Assembly (NCBI GenBank): GCA_947172415.1
Contig: OX359195.1
Location: forward strand, 496,001-560,000
Source of the DNA: Chondrosia reniformis
Taxonomy: Eukaryota; Porifera; Demospongiae; Chondrillida; Chondrillidae
Length of the DNA: 64,000 bases
Reading direction: 5' to 3'
A model generated the notes under the pieces. It did no database searches, was not told the DNA's origin, and saw only the letters and a program-made list of their open reading frames with translations. Of this stretch, positions 1-10,590 are shown piece by piece (position 1 is the stretch's first letter; every line of letters begins with the position of its first letter). Both the position numbers and the translations under genes were made by a program.

Positions 1-171
1 TTCCAACTGGTTCACCTTATCTTGTTGTATCCAAGCTAACATGAACAGAATGTTTTTGAGCAATCACATTGCAAAAGTACAAAAACAGAATTTGTTGGTA
101 TGGCCGAATGCTGACATAGCAATTGTATTGTAAATGGCAACAAAACAGTTCAGCTGAGTAACAATCAAAAG

Positions 172-194
172 TCAAGTCAAGTCAAGTCAAGTCT
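172..194. repeat. GTCAA pentanucleotide microsatellite
   Basis: There are four to five uninterrupted copies of a 5-bp unit. The same tract occurs at the equivalent places near 25,464 and 52,387. Confidence 0.85.
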
Positions 195-620
195 GTATGT
201 TGCCATTCACTTGGCATGTGATGATGTGTTTATGCAATTTCCATGCATAGTGCATCATGACACTCTTGCTCTTTATATAGTGCTATACTATATATATGCT
301 AATATAGTGTCTCAGAATATCTAACAATATACATGCACCTATGTATATCTCTCAAGTAACTGTAATCAGCTCTATTTCACAATTAGTATGTCATCATTTT
401 TTCACAATTTCAAATTTATTCCAAACTGCGTACAGTCAATTAAACAATACATAACAAAATTAATCTCAAATTTTGTTACAAAGAAGTCAACTTTAATTTC
501 AAATGAATCTTGAATGTTTCTGGCATGCAATTCCCTTCAGATTAACTTCATCACTATTGAGGGCATTTAGAAGTTCCTTTAATTCCCAGCCATTTTTATT
601 AGTCCATAACTCAAAAAGAA

Positions 621-810
621 TTAAACATTTTCTGTCATCCCCTTCTTCATTAAAGTTAAGAACTCTCTAAAATCTGGATGTTTCCAAGTGCCCAGAGTTT
701 TAGTAAGGGGTTCAATCTTTTGGTGGATCTCAGTTTTGACAGTTAGGTCAGCCAACACAGGCATCACTTGATCTCTCAAATGACTACTACTCTCTCCCCA
801 ATCACCACAC
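621..810 (-). pseudogene. Terminal exon of the death-domain gene, frameshifted copy A
   Basis: This exon follows a 3' splice site (CTACAG-like, AG at 811-812) and ends with TAA. Copies B and C encode an open C-terminal tail that contains VIGGESSSH and ends in KKGMTENV. Copy A has four instead of five C residues at 796-799, which shifts the frame near the start of the exon, and has lost 51 bp in frame between two direct repeats of GTGGATCTCAGTT. I do not recognise the protein family. An alternative splice site could still rescue the copy, so calling it broken is an inference from comparison with B and C. Confidence 0.5.
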
Positions 811-1338
811 CTGTACACAACACATCCATATAGAAATACAATATTATGGAATTAGTAACTTTTGATTCCAATTTGCTAAATTTTAAAACTTAAGGTATTA
901 CAAATTTGTGACTTTTTAAACAAGCAATTAAGTTTCATAACAATACAAAATAACATTGGGAGATCTATACAAACAAAATGCACACAGAAGTATATACATA
1001 TAGAGGCAGACCCTATAATTAGTGCACTGGAGAATCAGGTAAATTAGAAAACAGGCTGATTGTCATACACTGCAATGTCTGGTTAGTGATAGTTGTGGGG
1101 ATAACAGCTACCAATCCTCAAATAAGGTCAAAGGTTAGGGGCGTTCTGGGTGTTGAAGAACCCCCTCTAAATTTGAGTTTGTACGTATTAGCAATACTCA
1201 ACTCTTGGCATATTACGTATTATCCAAAAGCCTCATAACCTTCCCCTATATAACTTGGCACTCCCCTTATAACTTTCAACCCATTGATTCAATACTAAGC
1301 AAGCTACAAGCAGTAACGCTCAACTGATACCAACTCAC
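811..1338. other. Intron or intergenic stretch between death-gene exons, unit A
   Basis: AT-rich sequence with no open frame that I can support. It separates the death-domain exon from the terminal exon, and matches units B and C closely. C has a short deletion here, near 53,215. Confidence 0.4.
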
Positions 1339-1602
1339 TTGGACTACATGAAACTGGTGTTATCTTTCTCCTTATCTCATTGGAAATATTCTTGTCGATG
1401 ATTGGGTTCAGGAGGACCTGCAGAAGATAATCCCAGGTGGGGCTCACTTCCACCCCATCCACCACCACCTTGCCACCATCAATCCAAGCCTTGAGAAGGT
1501 TATGTGCCAAGTTATGGGACATGGACACTTCCAGCAGTATGGCTGTATTCTCCTGGCCAAGAAGAATGGCAAGTTCCTTCCATTTAAATATTGGAGTATG
1601 AA
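1339..1602 (-). CDS. Death-domain exon, intact copy A (partial gene)
   Basis: The exon runs from an acceptor (CCTACAG) to a donor (GTGAGT). It is open throughout and encodes the typical death-fold spacing: KWKELAILLG, then a leucine-rich stretch with HNLLKAWIDGG and PTWDYLLQVLL, ending near ISNEIRRK. Death domains make homotypic contacts in apoptosis and innate immune signalling complexes. Copies B and C have a 4-bp insertion near the start of the exon and a stop codon just after the LLGQ segment, so A is the only unbroken copy in this window. Upstream exons were not identified. The phase of the join to the exon at 621-810 is not resolved, so an exon may be missing from this model. The assignment rests on pattern, not on a profile search. 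Confidence 0.55.
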
Positions 1603-1717
1603 TCTGTAGGAAAAAAACAATATATTACTGACTGAGTACAGTGATACCAAGCCAAGCATGGTGCACATTTAGGTACCTTCAGTCGCCATTTTTGTAATCG
1701 CTTAGCCCTATAAGGTC

Positions 1718-1750
1718 GGGGAAAATCCCTTTGCCTAATGGGAAAATCCC
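1718..1750. promoter_or_regulatory. Pair of NF-kB-like sites upstream of the death-domain exon
   Basis: There are two GGGAAAATCCC boxes 22 bp apart, each followed by TTTGC. In units B and C the first box is one A shorter, giving GGGAAATCCC, which fits the 10-bp kB consensus GGGRNWYYCC exactly. They lie about 120 bp upstream of the death-domain exon in its direction of transcription. Function is inferred. Confidence 0.35.
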
Positions 1751-2273
1751 TTTGCTCATTAGCAAATAATAGCTATAATTGGTAGTTTAAGTCGATCGTC
1801 GTATTAATAAAGGAGTAAAACAAAATTTCTACTGACGTCCTCGACTCTGTTTTAATCACACATAAACAGATGCAATTATTTGTTCTTTATATTTTTCCTT
1901 GAATGTAACATTTTCACAAAATATGTTAATTCAAGCTTCCATGGAAACGCGAACCAATTTCGTCGTATAATAATAATATAGAAACCATTTATTATAGAGA
2001 TGGCCTCGGCATGTATATATGTGCGTTGTTTGGACACAGCTTCAATCTCGAAACTGTAGCTAATTCCTTCTTAGATTGTTTCAATACTGTAGCTGCAAAT
2101 CTTTAATTGAGATCTTCCTTTCCATGCATGGAGAAAATCTTCAAATATGAAATGTACAGTATACGAACGTATATAGTGGACTTAATTGCATGTGCTATGC
2201 AGAACGTATACAATACCCAAACTTAGAATAAGTACAAAACAAAAGCTTTTAACCTGCAAAATGTTTGGAGAGC
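1751..2273. other. Spacer between death-domain exon and TBC1D2-like gene
   Basis: No coding sequence is supported. The stretch contains an ATA-rich site at about 1,960-1,980, which is the empty version of the CACTA insertion site seen in unit C. Confidence 0.5.
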
Positions 2274-5200
2274 TCAGTGTAATATAGATGGTTCTGTATC
2301 TTCATCATCACTGAGAACATCTTCAGCCTCACTGTTGCCATGGTGATTAAAGAGGTGTGCAGTCTGCTTCTTGATCTTCTCTAAATGCTGTTGACGAAGC
2401 TTTTCAAGCTCCGTTACCTCCACCTACAAGGATAAGCATGTCGTGGGAATTATGTAATGATACACATTTGGATGGTTGGATGGGTGAATTGATTGATGGG
2501 CAGATGGATGGATGGGCAGTTGGATGGATGGGGAGATGGATGGATGTGGGCAGATGGATGGATGGATGGATGGATGGGAGAATTGATGGCTGGATGGGTG
2601 AATTGATGGAAGGATGGGTGAATTGATGGTTGGATGGGTGAATTGATGGCTGAATGGGTGAACTGATGGCTGGATGGGTGAATTGATGGCTGAATGGGTG
2701 AACTGATGGCTGGATGGGTGAATTGATGGGAGGATGGGCAAATGTAGAAATGGACGTCGACGATGTCATGATCAGTCTAGTATTCTCTCACTTACCAAGA
2801 GATCAGTGTAGTGTTTCTCACGTAGTTCTACAATCTTTTTGTATCTGAAAGGATTTAAGTCTTCAAAAGCAATCTAAAATAATAAATATAATAGGTAGTA
2901 ATAAAGTTGCTATGTAAAATATAAAACCTCAAAATCATTATTCATTAACCTCTCTCAATTTTTCAACATTATTAAGTCTGCCCGATATCTTTCTAAGAAA
3001 ACTGTACAATCTGATTGGTTCTCTTTCTCTTAGTATTTCATCTTCGAAATACTTGAAGTTTGCAATAGCAAACCTGCGTACATGTTATTGACAAAAACAG
3101 TTTAGTAAGACTGTAATAGCAAATTTGTGTACATGTTATTGACAAAAACAGTTTAGCAAGCTTGCAAAAGTAAAAATGGCTGAACATCCATTACCTAAAT
3201 AGCACTTTGCTTCCCTCATACAGGAACGTGTCCCAAATGGAAATCATAGTGTCAGCAGGAATGTTATCCACAAATACAGTTAAAAACCAGTTGAATGTAA
3301 TTAGGGAGTAGTCAATCCTATAGTAGGAGCACATGTACAGTGAAACTTTACAGATAAATGAATGGATGGATGGCTGGCTGGGTGAATGGGTGAATGGATG
3401 GATGGATGGATGGATGGATGGATGGATGGATGGATGGATGGATGGATGGATGGATGGATGGATGGATGGATGGATGGATGGATGGATGGATGGATGGATG
3501 GATGGATGGATGGATGGATGGATGGATGGATGGATGGATGGATGGATGGATGAAATGACAGATTAAAGAACGGACAGATGGACACTCTCATACTTGCAGT
3601 CCTCCAAGTGATGAGCTATTCTGGAGGCTTTCTGATGCAGAAGAGCTTTAAACACTCTCTGGTCGGCTTGAGAAGACATCAAGTTCTTCGTGTAGTAGTC
3701 TTTGGGCATGATCTTCTCCACAATGGCCACCAGACACCAAAAGGCCCACTCCTCCTCCAGGATGAGGAGAGCGATGGCTGCCAACCGGTTGAGCCCCTGG
3801 CAGTATCCAATATCGGGATTCCTCCAACTGAATGCAACCAGAACGCGTCTCAATTTCTCAATCTAGCAATTAATGTAAAATATTTTCTAATTATATTTTC
3901 TATTATTTAATTATAAAAATATCTCGTAAGGGTATGCCAGTATGTACATCAGTGGGTCTATATGGTACAGTCTTCACACTCACTCCCTTAGCCTCCTGAT
4001 TGTCAAAGTAGATATTGTTCGGAAGTGTCCTCAAAAGATCCAGTTCAATCTGACCAATAGCTGGCGAGCTTACACCCTCCTGTAACCATGGCAACACAGA
4101 AATATATATGTGCTATATGTTAGTGTATAGCTCTACTGAACTTACGTGGACCTTGAGGATCTCATGATAGTCGACGTCTTGCTGCAGAGATAACAGCACT
4201 CAAAATTTCAAAAATGTAGCTCTCACATTAAAATAAAGGTAATTGCTGAAAGTACAGTTAATATTCATTAATCTGCCGCAATTGCTTTGGGCCAAAACAT
4301 CACTCTCGCACTTGAGACTTGGCTCTCACATTAAAATAAAGGTAATTGTTGAAAGTATTGCTAATTGTATATAATAAGCCTCTCATTTTAAATATCCAAG
4401 AAGTATCTTTAAATGGATGCTTTAAAGATTATTAAATTTAGCAGGTCAATATTGCTCAATGTAATATTGCATACTATTGTAGACACACACTATTGCATAC
4501 TATTGTAGACATACCGCATCCTTTAGCCAATGTCTTATACACATCTTCCAAACTCTACTACGATATTCATTGGGGATACCACATCTTATCAGATTCTTCA
4601 GTTCAGCCTACACAAAATATTAAAGGGTTTTACCTAATTACCTAAAGTAAAGAATACATCTAAATCTTGACAATACTCTTAGTCTACGACAGTGAATAAC
4701 AGCACATGTACATATAGATATCCGATCAATAACATGTGACTGTCATGTGACCACTATTTCAATCAATAATAACAAGTACAAACACAATAACATGTGACTG
4801 TCATGTGACCACTATTTCAATCAATAACAACAAGTACATACACTCCTGGGCAGGTGCAAATCGCAGTCACTTCCGACAGCTCCACTTCCATGGGCAGCTA
4901 CGTACTTGTTCCAGTCTCTCAGTAGATCAGACTGTTTGGTGCGATTGGATACATGGCTGTATCGCTCGTCCGGTCCCAACACACCTTGGAGATTATCAAG
5001 TGAATGGGACACTGTTATGGATGAACTGTCACCTTCTTCACTCTTAAAACCATAATAGTCAGAAATACTGCATGAGAGGGGAGGGATGGGGGAGTAGATG
5101 AATGGATGGATGGGCAGTTGGATGGATGGATGGATGGATGGGCAGTTGGATGGATGGATGGATGGATGGGTGGATGGATGGATGAGCAGTTGGATGGATG

Positions 5201-8076
5201 GATGGATGGATGGGCAGTTGGATGGATGGATGGATGGATGGGCAGTTGGATGGATGGATGGATGGATGGATGGATGGATGGGTGGATGGGTGGATGGATG
5301 GATGGATGGATGGGTGGATGGGTGGATGGATGAGTCAGTTTGCCTACTCTTCCACACATGAGTTTCCGTAACTGATTAATTCAGGTAGGCCTTCTCCAAT
5401 AGCTTCTGTTAGCTTATCAGAAACTTCAACAGAACCAGAAGTTTCCATTTTCGGCATCTCTCGATTCCTTAGAAATATCACAAACTTGCTTTTAACTCGT
5501 GCCAATTCTGCTTCCATGTGAAAGAGCTTCCTAAAGGCAAGAAATCATCAAAGGAAACAGGTCACATGGTTGTCATATGCAAAAGTTAAAAGGCAAACTA
5601 TACAGTCCTAAAACCATCATGAATAAAGACACCAAAGTGATTGCATGTGACCAGCTATCATGTGATCATCATATGACTGTCATGTGACCATCAATATATA
5701 GTTACTTAGGTGATCCACTTACTCCTTTTGCTTGGATAGTTCTTGGAGTTCTGCACTCCTCAAGGAATTAAGTTCAGATATCTCCTTAGAGAATTGAAAA
5801 TTGACTTCACGATAGGCATCCACGCTCTCCTAAATAGGAAGATTATTCTTTCTCATTTTATAAGAAAGTGAACACATTTGTACATATCTTTGAAGGTCAT
5901 CCCTAGACCCTGGGTCTTCTTCAGTTATTGGTCAAGGCTGAAACACCCAACAACAACAAGTTAAAAACTGCATCTTTAAATGCTCAAAAACAGTTCAAAA
6001 AGATGAATCCTTTCAAAAAATAAGTTTGAAGTAGATCTTATTACATTAAAATATCTTTCAGAGTACCACAAATAACTACATTTGCAGTTTACAACCACAT
6101 AAAATTTAATCTAGTCCTCTTTGAAAAAGAAATACAATATTTTCCTACAAAATGAATGTACGTAAATGTATAGTATGATAGTCCAGTGAAGAAAGGAAAA
6201 CTATTTGATAAGAAAACTGCATCCTCATACAAGGCTCTATAGCTGACTTGTGACGTGTTTCAGTTTGTTACATTTCCCTATCTTTATGTTTTAGATTGTG
6301 CAATAAGTTGACCAACCCTCAGTTTCTGGTTCTCTGCTTGCATATCCACTTGAGCTGACGGAAGTAGGACATCTCTGGGACTGCATGGAGTTGTTAGCAA
6401 TAATACTCAAATATTGCTCAATGTTAATATATAATAACATAGGCTCATGAATAATCTATTGCAACACTTTCTTGCATGCTACATACGGTACAGTGCATAA
6501 AAAAGGTAACGGTAACCGATTAAAAGGTAACCGCTAGAGGTTAAAAGTTAACCGAATCGTTAACTGGTAATAGTTAACTGTTAACCAAAAATCGTCTAAA
6601 GTTATAGCTGTGTAAATCGACACCTCGAGCTGTTAATCGTTTACCTAATAGGAAGATATTCAAAACATATGAGATGGTCAGTATACGCTATATCCGGACA
6701 TATACAATACAATTATGGCATTCCATATCCTTGTCTTTGTTTTGATTGTGACCTGTTCCCCTGCAATCAATCGTCCTTTTGCTCCTTTCTCTCTTCTTAT
6801 CTTGTTAAACGGTTCTAAAAAGTCTTTGCCGTCATATCGGACAGATCCATTGTTCACGTAGCGAATTAAAACTTTATCCATCGTTATTCAACAAGTATCA
6901 GATTTCACACTTTATTCGCTGCGCATACACAAGTTATCTACACCTTTCGATGTGTAAATTAAGTTAACTGTTAGCAGTTAACTGATACCACATAACGGTG
7001 AATCGGTAACCTCTAATGGTTAAAGGTTAAAAGTTATTAACGTTACCTTTTTTATGCACTGTACCGTAGGAAATTAAACATAATGAGAGCTTTGGATGAG
7101 GATACAAGAGTTTCTCCTTCTACTTCTCTTCTTCTTCACTGGGCCAGACAGTGTATGTATGCTAAGATAATTATACGTATAAATTTTAGCTTGTGTAACC
7201 TTACATTTCCTATTTCAAGGTTTAAAGTTGATGCATACACTAAATCAATATTAAAATAGTTTCAATTTCCATTTCAATAACATTTCAATAGTAGTAGATA
7301 GTAAACAATGACTGCTTAGTTGAGTGAGTGATTGTTTGTTTCACTGAATTTGTACTGTATTTTCACTATAATTTAATACTTTGTCTGTGAAATTAGCATT
7401 ATAGCTATTATCAAAGGTTTCACAATTATTTTATCATATTAACTAAAAGGATATGGACACAGTCTCTTTAGATATACATACTCACTGCACAAGATCACAG
7501 CCACTATGAAGTAAAATGCACAATACCTGTGCAAAGGCTATGATGTACTATGGAAAATCACTGGAGTGTATTACGCAAGAGACCAAGGTCTCATCTTGCA
7601 TGGCTGGGAGACCTACAGTAGGGAGCAGCTGTTGCAACACTTACTCTCTAGGAAGTTGGCCTTTGTTTTCCAAAGCAAAGATCTGATTGGTCAGATTGAT
7701 GACCACATCATCTTTAACTTTCACTGTTTCCTTAAATAGTATCACTTGCTCTTGCAATTCTTGATTTTGTTCCTCAAGTGACCTACATACGTACATAAAA
7801 CAAGCAATGAAGCCATGTAATAATAATTTGAGATAAATGTACTCGTTGATTATTAAATGTTACTGTAATAAATGGAAGGTTTGTAAATAAAAATTATATA
7901 ACAATAAAAAGGAAAGATTTCTGAAGACAAACACTAATTCTAAAGAAATATTCTAAAAAGTTAGTTTGAATCTTTAAATTTGTACTCTTATTGGACTAAA
8001 GATCATTTAAAACTTACTGGTTTTTACTCAATGAACATTCCAGTTCATATTTCTCCTTTTGCAGTGACTTACGTAG
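2274..8076 (-). CDS. TBC1D2-like: TBC1D2/Armus-like Rab GTPase-activating protein, copy A (5' end not found)
   Basis: Thirteen exons join in phase, in transcript order: 8076-8018, 7782-7645, 6380-6317, 5829-5723, 5530-5348, 5067-4842, 4607-4515, 4181-4146, 4079-3984, 3862-3594, 3317-3195, 3073-2950, 2873-2796, with the last exon 2423-2274 ending in TGA (14 segments in all). The first exons encode charged coiled coil ([11 protein letters not shown]). Then come the TBC domain landmarks: [28 protein letters not shown] with the catalytic arginine-finger type motif; and DIGYCQGLN with the glutamine finger. [15 protein letters not shown] and the EDLNPF segment follow. These match the TBC1D2/TBC1D2B order. 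Such proteins stimulate GTP hydrolysis by Rab7-type GTPases on endosomes. The N-terminal PH domain and start codon were not located; the plus-strand membrane-protein gene lies immediately upstream. The copy may be 5'-truncated or have unrecognised exons. Confidence 0.85.
2460..2745. repeat. Degenerate GGAT/GAATTGATGG array, intron of the Rab-GAP gene, unit A
   Basis: GGAT units give way to a longer pattern of ATGGGTGAATTGATGGCTGG. The long open frames here (HPSI-type and MDGW-type) are translations of the repeat and not genes. Confidence 0.85.
3078..3170. repeat. Two-copy 53-bp intronic tandem repeat, unit A
   Basis: The unit contains ATGTTATTGACAAAAACAG. Two copies lie in the intron between the exons at 2950-3073 and 3195-3317. 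Unit B has several more at the same place. Confidence 0.8.
3358..3553. repeat. GGAT tetranucleotide microsatellite, unit A
   Basis: Nearly 45 uninterrupted copies of GGAT lie just downstream of the exon at 3594-3862 in the transcript direction. In unit B the same place is longer and interrupted by GGCTGGGTGAAT variants. Confidence 0.95.
4731..4846. repeat. Two-copy repeat with ATGTGAC boxes, unit A
   Basis: A segment of about 58 bp starting AACATGTGACTGTCATGTGA occurs twice in tandem, the second copy running up to the donor of the next exon. Each copy holds two CATGTGAC boxes of the E-box/M-box type. More such boxes lie at 5,641-5,700. Whether they bind a bHLH factor is unknown. Confidence 0.6.
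5099..5333. repeat. GGAT array with GCAGTT interruptions, unit A
   Basis: Blocks of GGAT are separated by GGGCAGTT at regular spacing, in the third repeat-bearing intron of the Rab-GAP gene. The unit B version at 30,967-31,225 has a different block order. Confidence 0.9.
6486..7066. mobile_element. Small TA-flanked inverted-repeat element (MITE-like), unit A
   Basis: The two ends are inverted copies: CGGTACAGTGCATAAAAAAG at the left, and the reverse complement at the right, continuing with GTAACG. A TA dinucleotide flanks both sides, as for Tc1/mariner-type and related non-autonomous elements. The 581-bp interior has many TTAAC/GTTAA steps arranged in inverted order. It sits in an intron of the Rab-GAP gene. 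No transposase is present. It contains a 67-codon minus-strand frame described separately. Confidence 0.75.
6678..6881 (-). CDS. Unrecognised 67-codon frame inside the MITE-like element, copy A
   Basis: An ATG-initiated frame begins [12 protein letters not shown] and includes [17 protein letters not shown] do not recognise it. It is identical in unit B. The run of basic and beta-strand-like residues resembles the short first exons that some multi-exon transposon or BEN-type genes carry, and a GTATAC step near its end could act as a donor. It may be a captured exon or a chance frame; two identical copies in a recent duplication do not prove selection. Confidence 0.25.
   Translation of the reverse strand: MDKVLIRYVNNGSVRYDGKDFLEPFNKIRREKGAKGRLIAGEQVTIKTKTRIWNAIIVLYMSGYSVY
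7067..7640. other. Intron of the Rab-GAP gene, unit A
   Basis: AT-rich intron sequence right of the MITE-like element. I see no further feature. Confidence 0.5.
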
Positions 8077-8473
8077 CTACACAATAGACCAATCAGATTA
8101 AACCTTGAGCTATGTATTGTGTAATTTACACGAGAGAGAGACTTATAAATATCCAGAAATTGTCTCAAATTCATATAACATGTATGTAGTTGACAGTCAT
8201 GGCATTCTAACAAATTGTTATAGAAGTTGATGTTGCTTATACAAGATTGGTTTTAAAGGCTTAGAGTTGGAATATAAATAAATTAATATCTTTTTATATT
8301 CAAATTCAATCACATTATAAAATAAAATGAATGAACCCATTTATATCTTCAATGACCTATGTAGAAAAAATTAAGAAAATATTCTATTTATTATTACAGT
8401 TCACATTTAACATAATCAATATATCCAGAGAATCAGATCAGATTGTATTGCCTGATTGGTAGGGGTTTCTCTG

Positions 8474-8482
8474 CTATATAAT
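8474..8482 (+). promoter_or_regulatory. TATA-like box of the membrane-protein gene, unit A only
   Basis: CTATATAAT lies about 130 bp before the start codon at 8609. The whole 8473-8577 segment, including this box, is replaced by five A residues in unit B. Confidence 0.45.
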
Positions 8483-8608
8483 GTTATTCATTTGATCAAT
8501 ACATCATTATCAAGTAATATTTGACAGTTCCATCCTTCTTTATCTGACCACAGTCACTTCACCACAAAGGAAAATAGGCAGTTGAAGCTAACAAAAGCGT
8601 TCAGTACT

Positions 8609-9682
8609 ATGAAGAGAAGGGACAAGGTACTAGTTTGTGTACTTATAGTTCTCCTTATAATTGTGCTACTCCTTCAACTCTTATCCATTGGACTGAAGGT
8701 AGCACAGTTTGTTAACCCTAATGAAGTCCTCAGTGAAGAGCTAACAATAACTAGGGAAGAGATAACTATCCAGAATGGGAAGATTGCTGCTCTACAAGAT
8801 ATGATAAGACAAGTATCTGAGAACATCAGTACTGAAGAAGAGTTAAGAATAGCTAAGGAAGAGATAACTATGCAGACTGATAGAAAACTTAGTGCTTTAG
8901 AGAATGACATAAATCAAGCATTTGCTGAAGTAACTGAGAATACACAATTGATACAAGAACTAGGTTTGTTCATTTCCGATAACAACTTGAAGAAGTTATG
9001 TAACATTTCCAGTTTCAATTGGAGAAGAGTGGCCTACATCAATATGACTGATCCAGAAGCAGAGTGTCCAAGTGGTCTTAATGAAGTATCTAACAGCACC
9101 ACAGGACAGAGAGCTTGTGGAAGGAGTGTTGATGGAGCAGGCTCCACAGTTGCAGCACCTGGAGGATGCTCTTCTGTGACCTTTCCTGTGAATACCACTT
9201 ACTCTCATGTATGTGGTTATGCAAGAGGTTATCAGTACAGGTCAATGGATGCATTCTGGCAGTCACCAATAAGAACTATAGATGATGCATATGTCGATGG
9301 CCTCTCCATCACCCATGACAACCCAAGGAAGCATCTTTGGACACTAGCAGTTGGTACTTATGAATTAAACACTCATTTAGAAGCAAGATGCCCTCTAGAT
9401 CTGGACACATATGATATCAGACGAATTCCTGAATTTGTTGGAAACAATTATTATTGTGAAGCTGGCTATAGTTCTGTTTATGAAGACAGAATTGCTTGGG
9501 AGGACCCTCTGTGGGATGGACAGCAGTGTGTTTCAAGTACTGCACAGTCTTGTTCAAGATATGGCTGGTTTCATCGTGACATTGCACCAAGTCAAGAAGA
9601 CATAGAGGTCAGGTGGTGTGCTGATCAAGAAAGGATTAATGAAGACTTCTACACAGACCTTTTGGAGATCTGGGTCCTTTGA
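8609..9682 (+). CDS. Type II single-pass membrane protein with cysteine-rich ectodomain, copy A
   Basis: The single-exon frame encodes 357 residues. I chose the ATG at 8609 because the frame extends upstream only through non-ATG codons. The order is a short basic cytoplasmic tail (MKRRDK), a hydrophobic anchor around residues 7-30 (VLLIIVLLLQLLSIGL), a heptad-like coiled coil (about residues 38-120, with repeated EEITIQ), then an ectodomain with about a dozen cysteines, several N-glycosylation sequons and the signature WRRVAYINMTDPEAECPSG. The anchor followed by a long extracellular part predicts type II topology. I associate this ectodomain with uncharacterised sponge and cnidarian surface proteins but cannot name a domain. 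An AATAAA signal follows at 9800. It lies opposite and just upstream of the Rab-GAP exons. Confidence 0.8.
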   Translation: MKRRDKVLVCVLIVLLIIVLLLQLLSIGLKVAQFVNPNEVLSEELTITREEITIQNGKIAALQDMIRQVSENISTEEELRIAKEEITMQTDRKLSALENDINQAFAEVTENTQLIQELGLFISDNNLKKLCNISSFNWRRVAYINMTDPEAECPSGLNEVSNSTTGQRACGRSVDGAGSTVAAPGGCSSVTFPVNTTYSHVCGYARGYQYRSMDAFWQSPIRTIDDAYVDGLSITHDNPRKHLWTLAVGTYELNTHLEARCPLDLDTYDIRRIPEFVGNNYYCEAGYSSVYEDRIAWEDPLWDGQQCVSSTAQSCSRYGWFHRDIAPSQEDIEVRWCADQERINEDFYTDLLEIWVL

Positions 9683-9799
9683 ATAACTGTACATGGGACA
9701 ACCTAACACAGACATACTAGTCAATTGCTGAGTGCTTTATTAGATAGTATAAATAGTAGATTACGTACATTAAGTAACTAGTATACACTAGTTGTGGTT

Positions 9800-9805
9800 A
9801 ATAAA
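9800..9805 (+). terminator. Poly(A) signal of the membrane-protein gene, unit A
   Basis: AATAAA lies 118 bp after the stop codon on the same strand. Confidence 0.5.
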
Positions 9806-10082
9806 ATACAACAGTACTACACTGCAATAAGTCATTATCAAGTTTGTTTGCCATGTAATTAAAGAATCAAAATTGCATTTTAGAAACCAAGTTTAAAGTA
9901 GTGATGGTAACAGCGACTAGTAGATATGGAAAGAGTGACGTAACAGGTCAGTGATCATAAGGCTAACCATACAGAAGTAGTTGCATACTGAAACTTTCCC
10001 TATTATGTTTGGATGCAACATGATTTTGTAACTTGCACACAAGCGGTTTATATTACATTACTTCATGGTTTTTCATATACAA

Positions 10083-10267
10083 AGGATTAAATCTCAGGTT
10101 TCATATGACATGAAATCTATTTGAAACTTCTTGAACAGCCAGGTTTCAAAGGGTGCTCAAGTATGCACTAACAGATTAAGTAATTTCACGGGTTTCATGT
10201 TTTTAATGGCCCCTTTTCTGAGTTTTATACATACTTTCATACCTTTTGAAACCTAAGATTTGATCCT
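10083..10267. mobile_element. Short inverted-repeat element abutting a minisatellite, unit A
   Basis: The left arm begins AGGATTAAATCTCAGGTTTC, and the right arm is its imperfect reverse complement ending GATCCT. The 185-bp interval has no coding capacity. The 11-bp minisatellite starts directly at its right end. It could be a MITE or a palindromic remnant; no clear target duplication was found. Confidence 0.4.
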
Positions 10268-10590
10268 GTGACACCCCTGTGATACCCTTGTGATACCCTT
10301 GTGATACCCTTGTGACACCCTTGTGATACCCTTGTGACACCCCTGTGATACCCTTGTGATACCCTTGTGACACCCTTGTGACACCCTTGTGACACCCTTG
10401 TGACACCCTTGTGATACCCTTGTGATACCCTTGTGACACCCTTGTGACACCCTTGTGATACCCTTGTGACACCCTTGTGATACCCTTGTGATACCCTTGT
10501 GATACCCCTGTGACACCCTTGTGAAACCCTTGTGACACCCTTGTGACACCCTTGTGACACCCTTGTGATACCCTTGTGACACCCTTGTGT
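10264..10590. repeat. 11-bp minisatellite TGTGAYACCCT, unit A
   Basis: About 30 copies of an 11-bp unit occur in which one site is either C or T, giving a two-state pattern along the array. Unit B has about 52 copies in a different order. The three long minus-strand frames (MSQGYHKGVT) are repeat translations, possible because 11 is not a multiple of 3 and no frame contains a stop. Confidence 0.95.

Noticed and set aside
2404-2769. Long frames rich in HPSI or MDGW in the GGAT arrays (also near 3.3-3.6, 5.0-5.4, 27.8-28.1, 28.9-29.4 and 30.9-31.2 kb)
   Set aside because: They are translations of a 4-bp repeat on both strands, lie in introns of the Rab-GAP gene and change length with the repeat.
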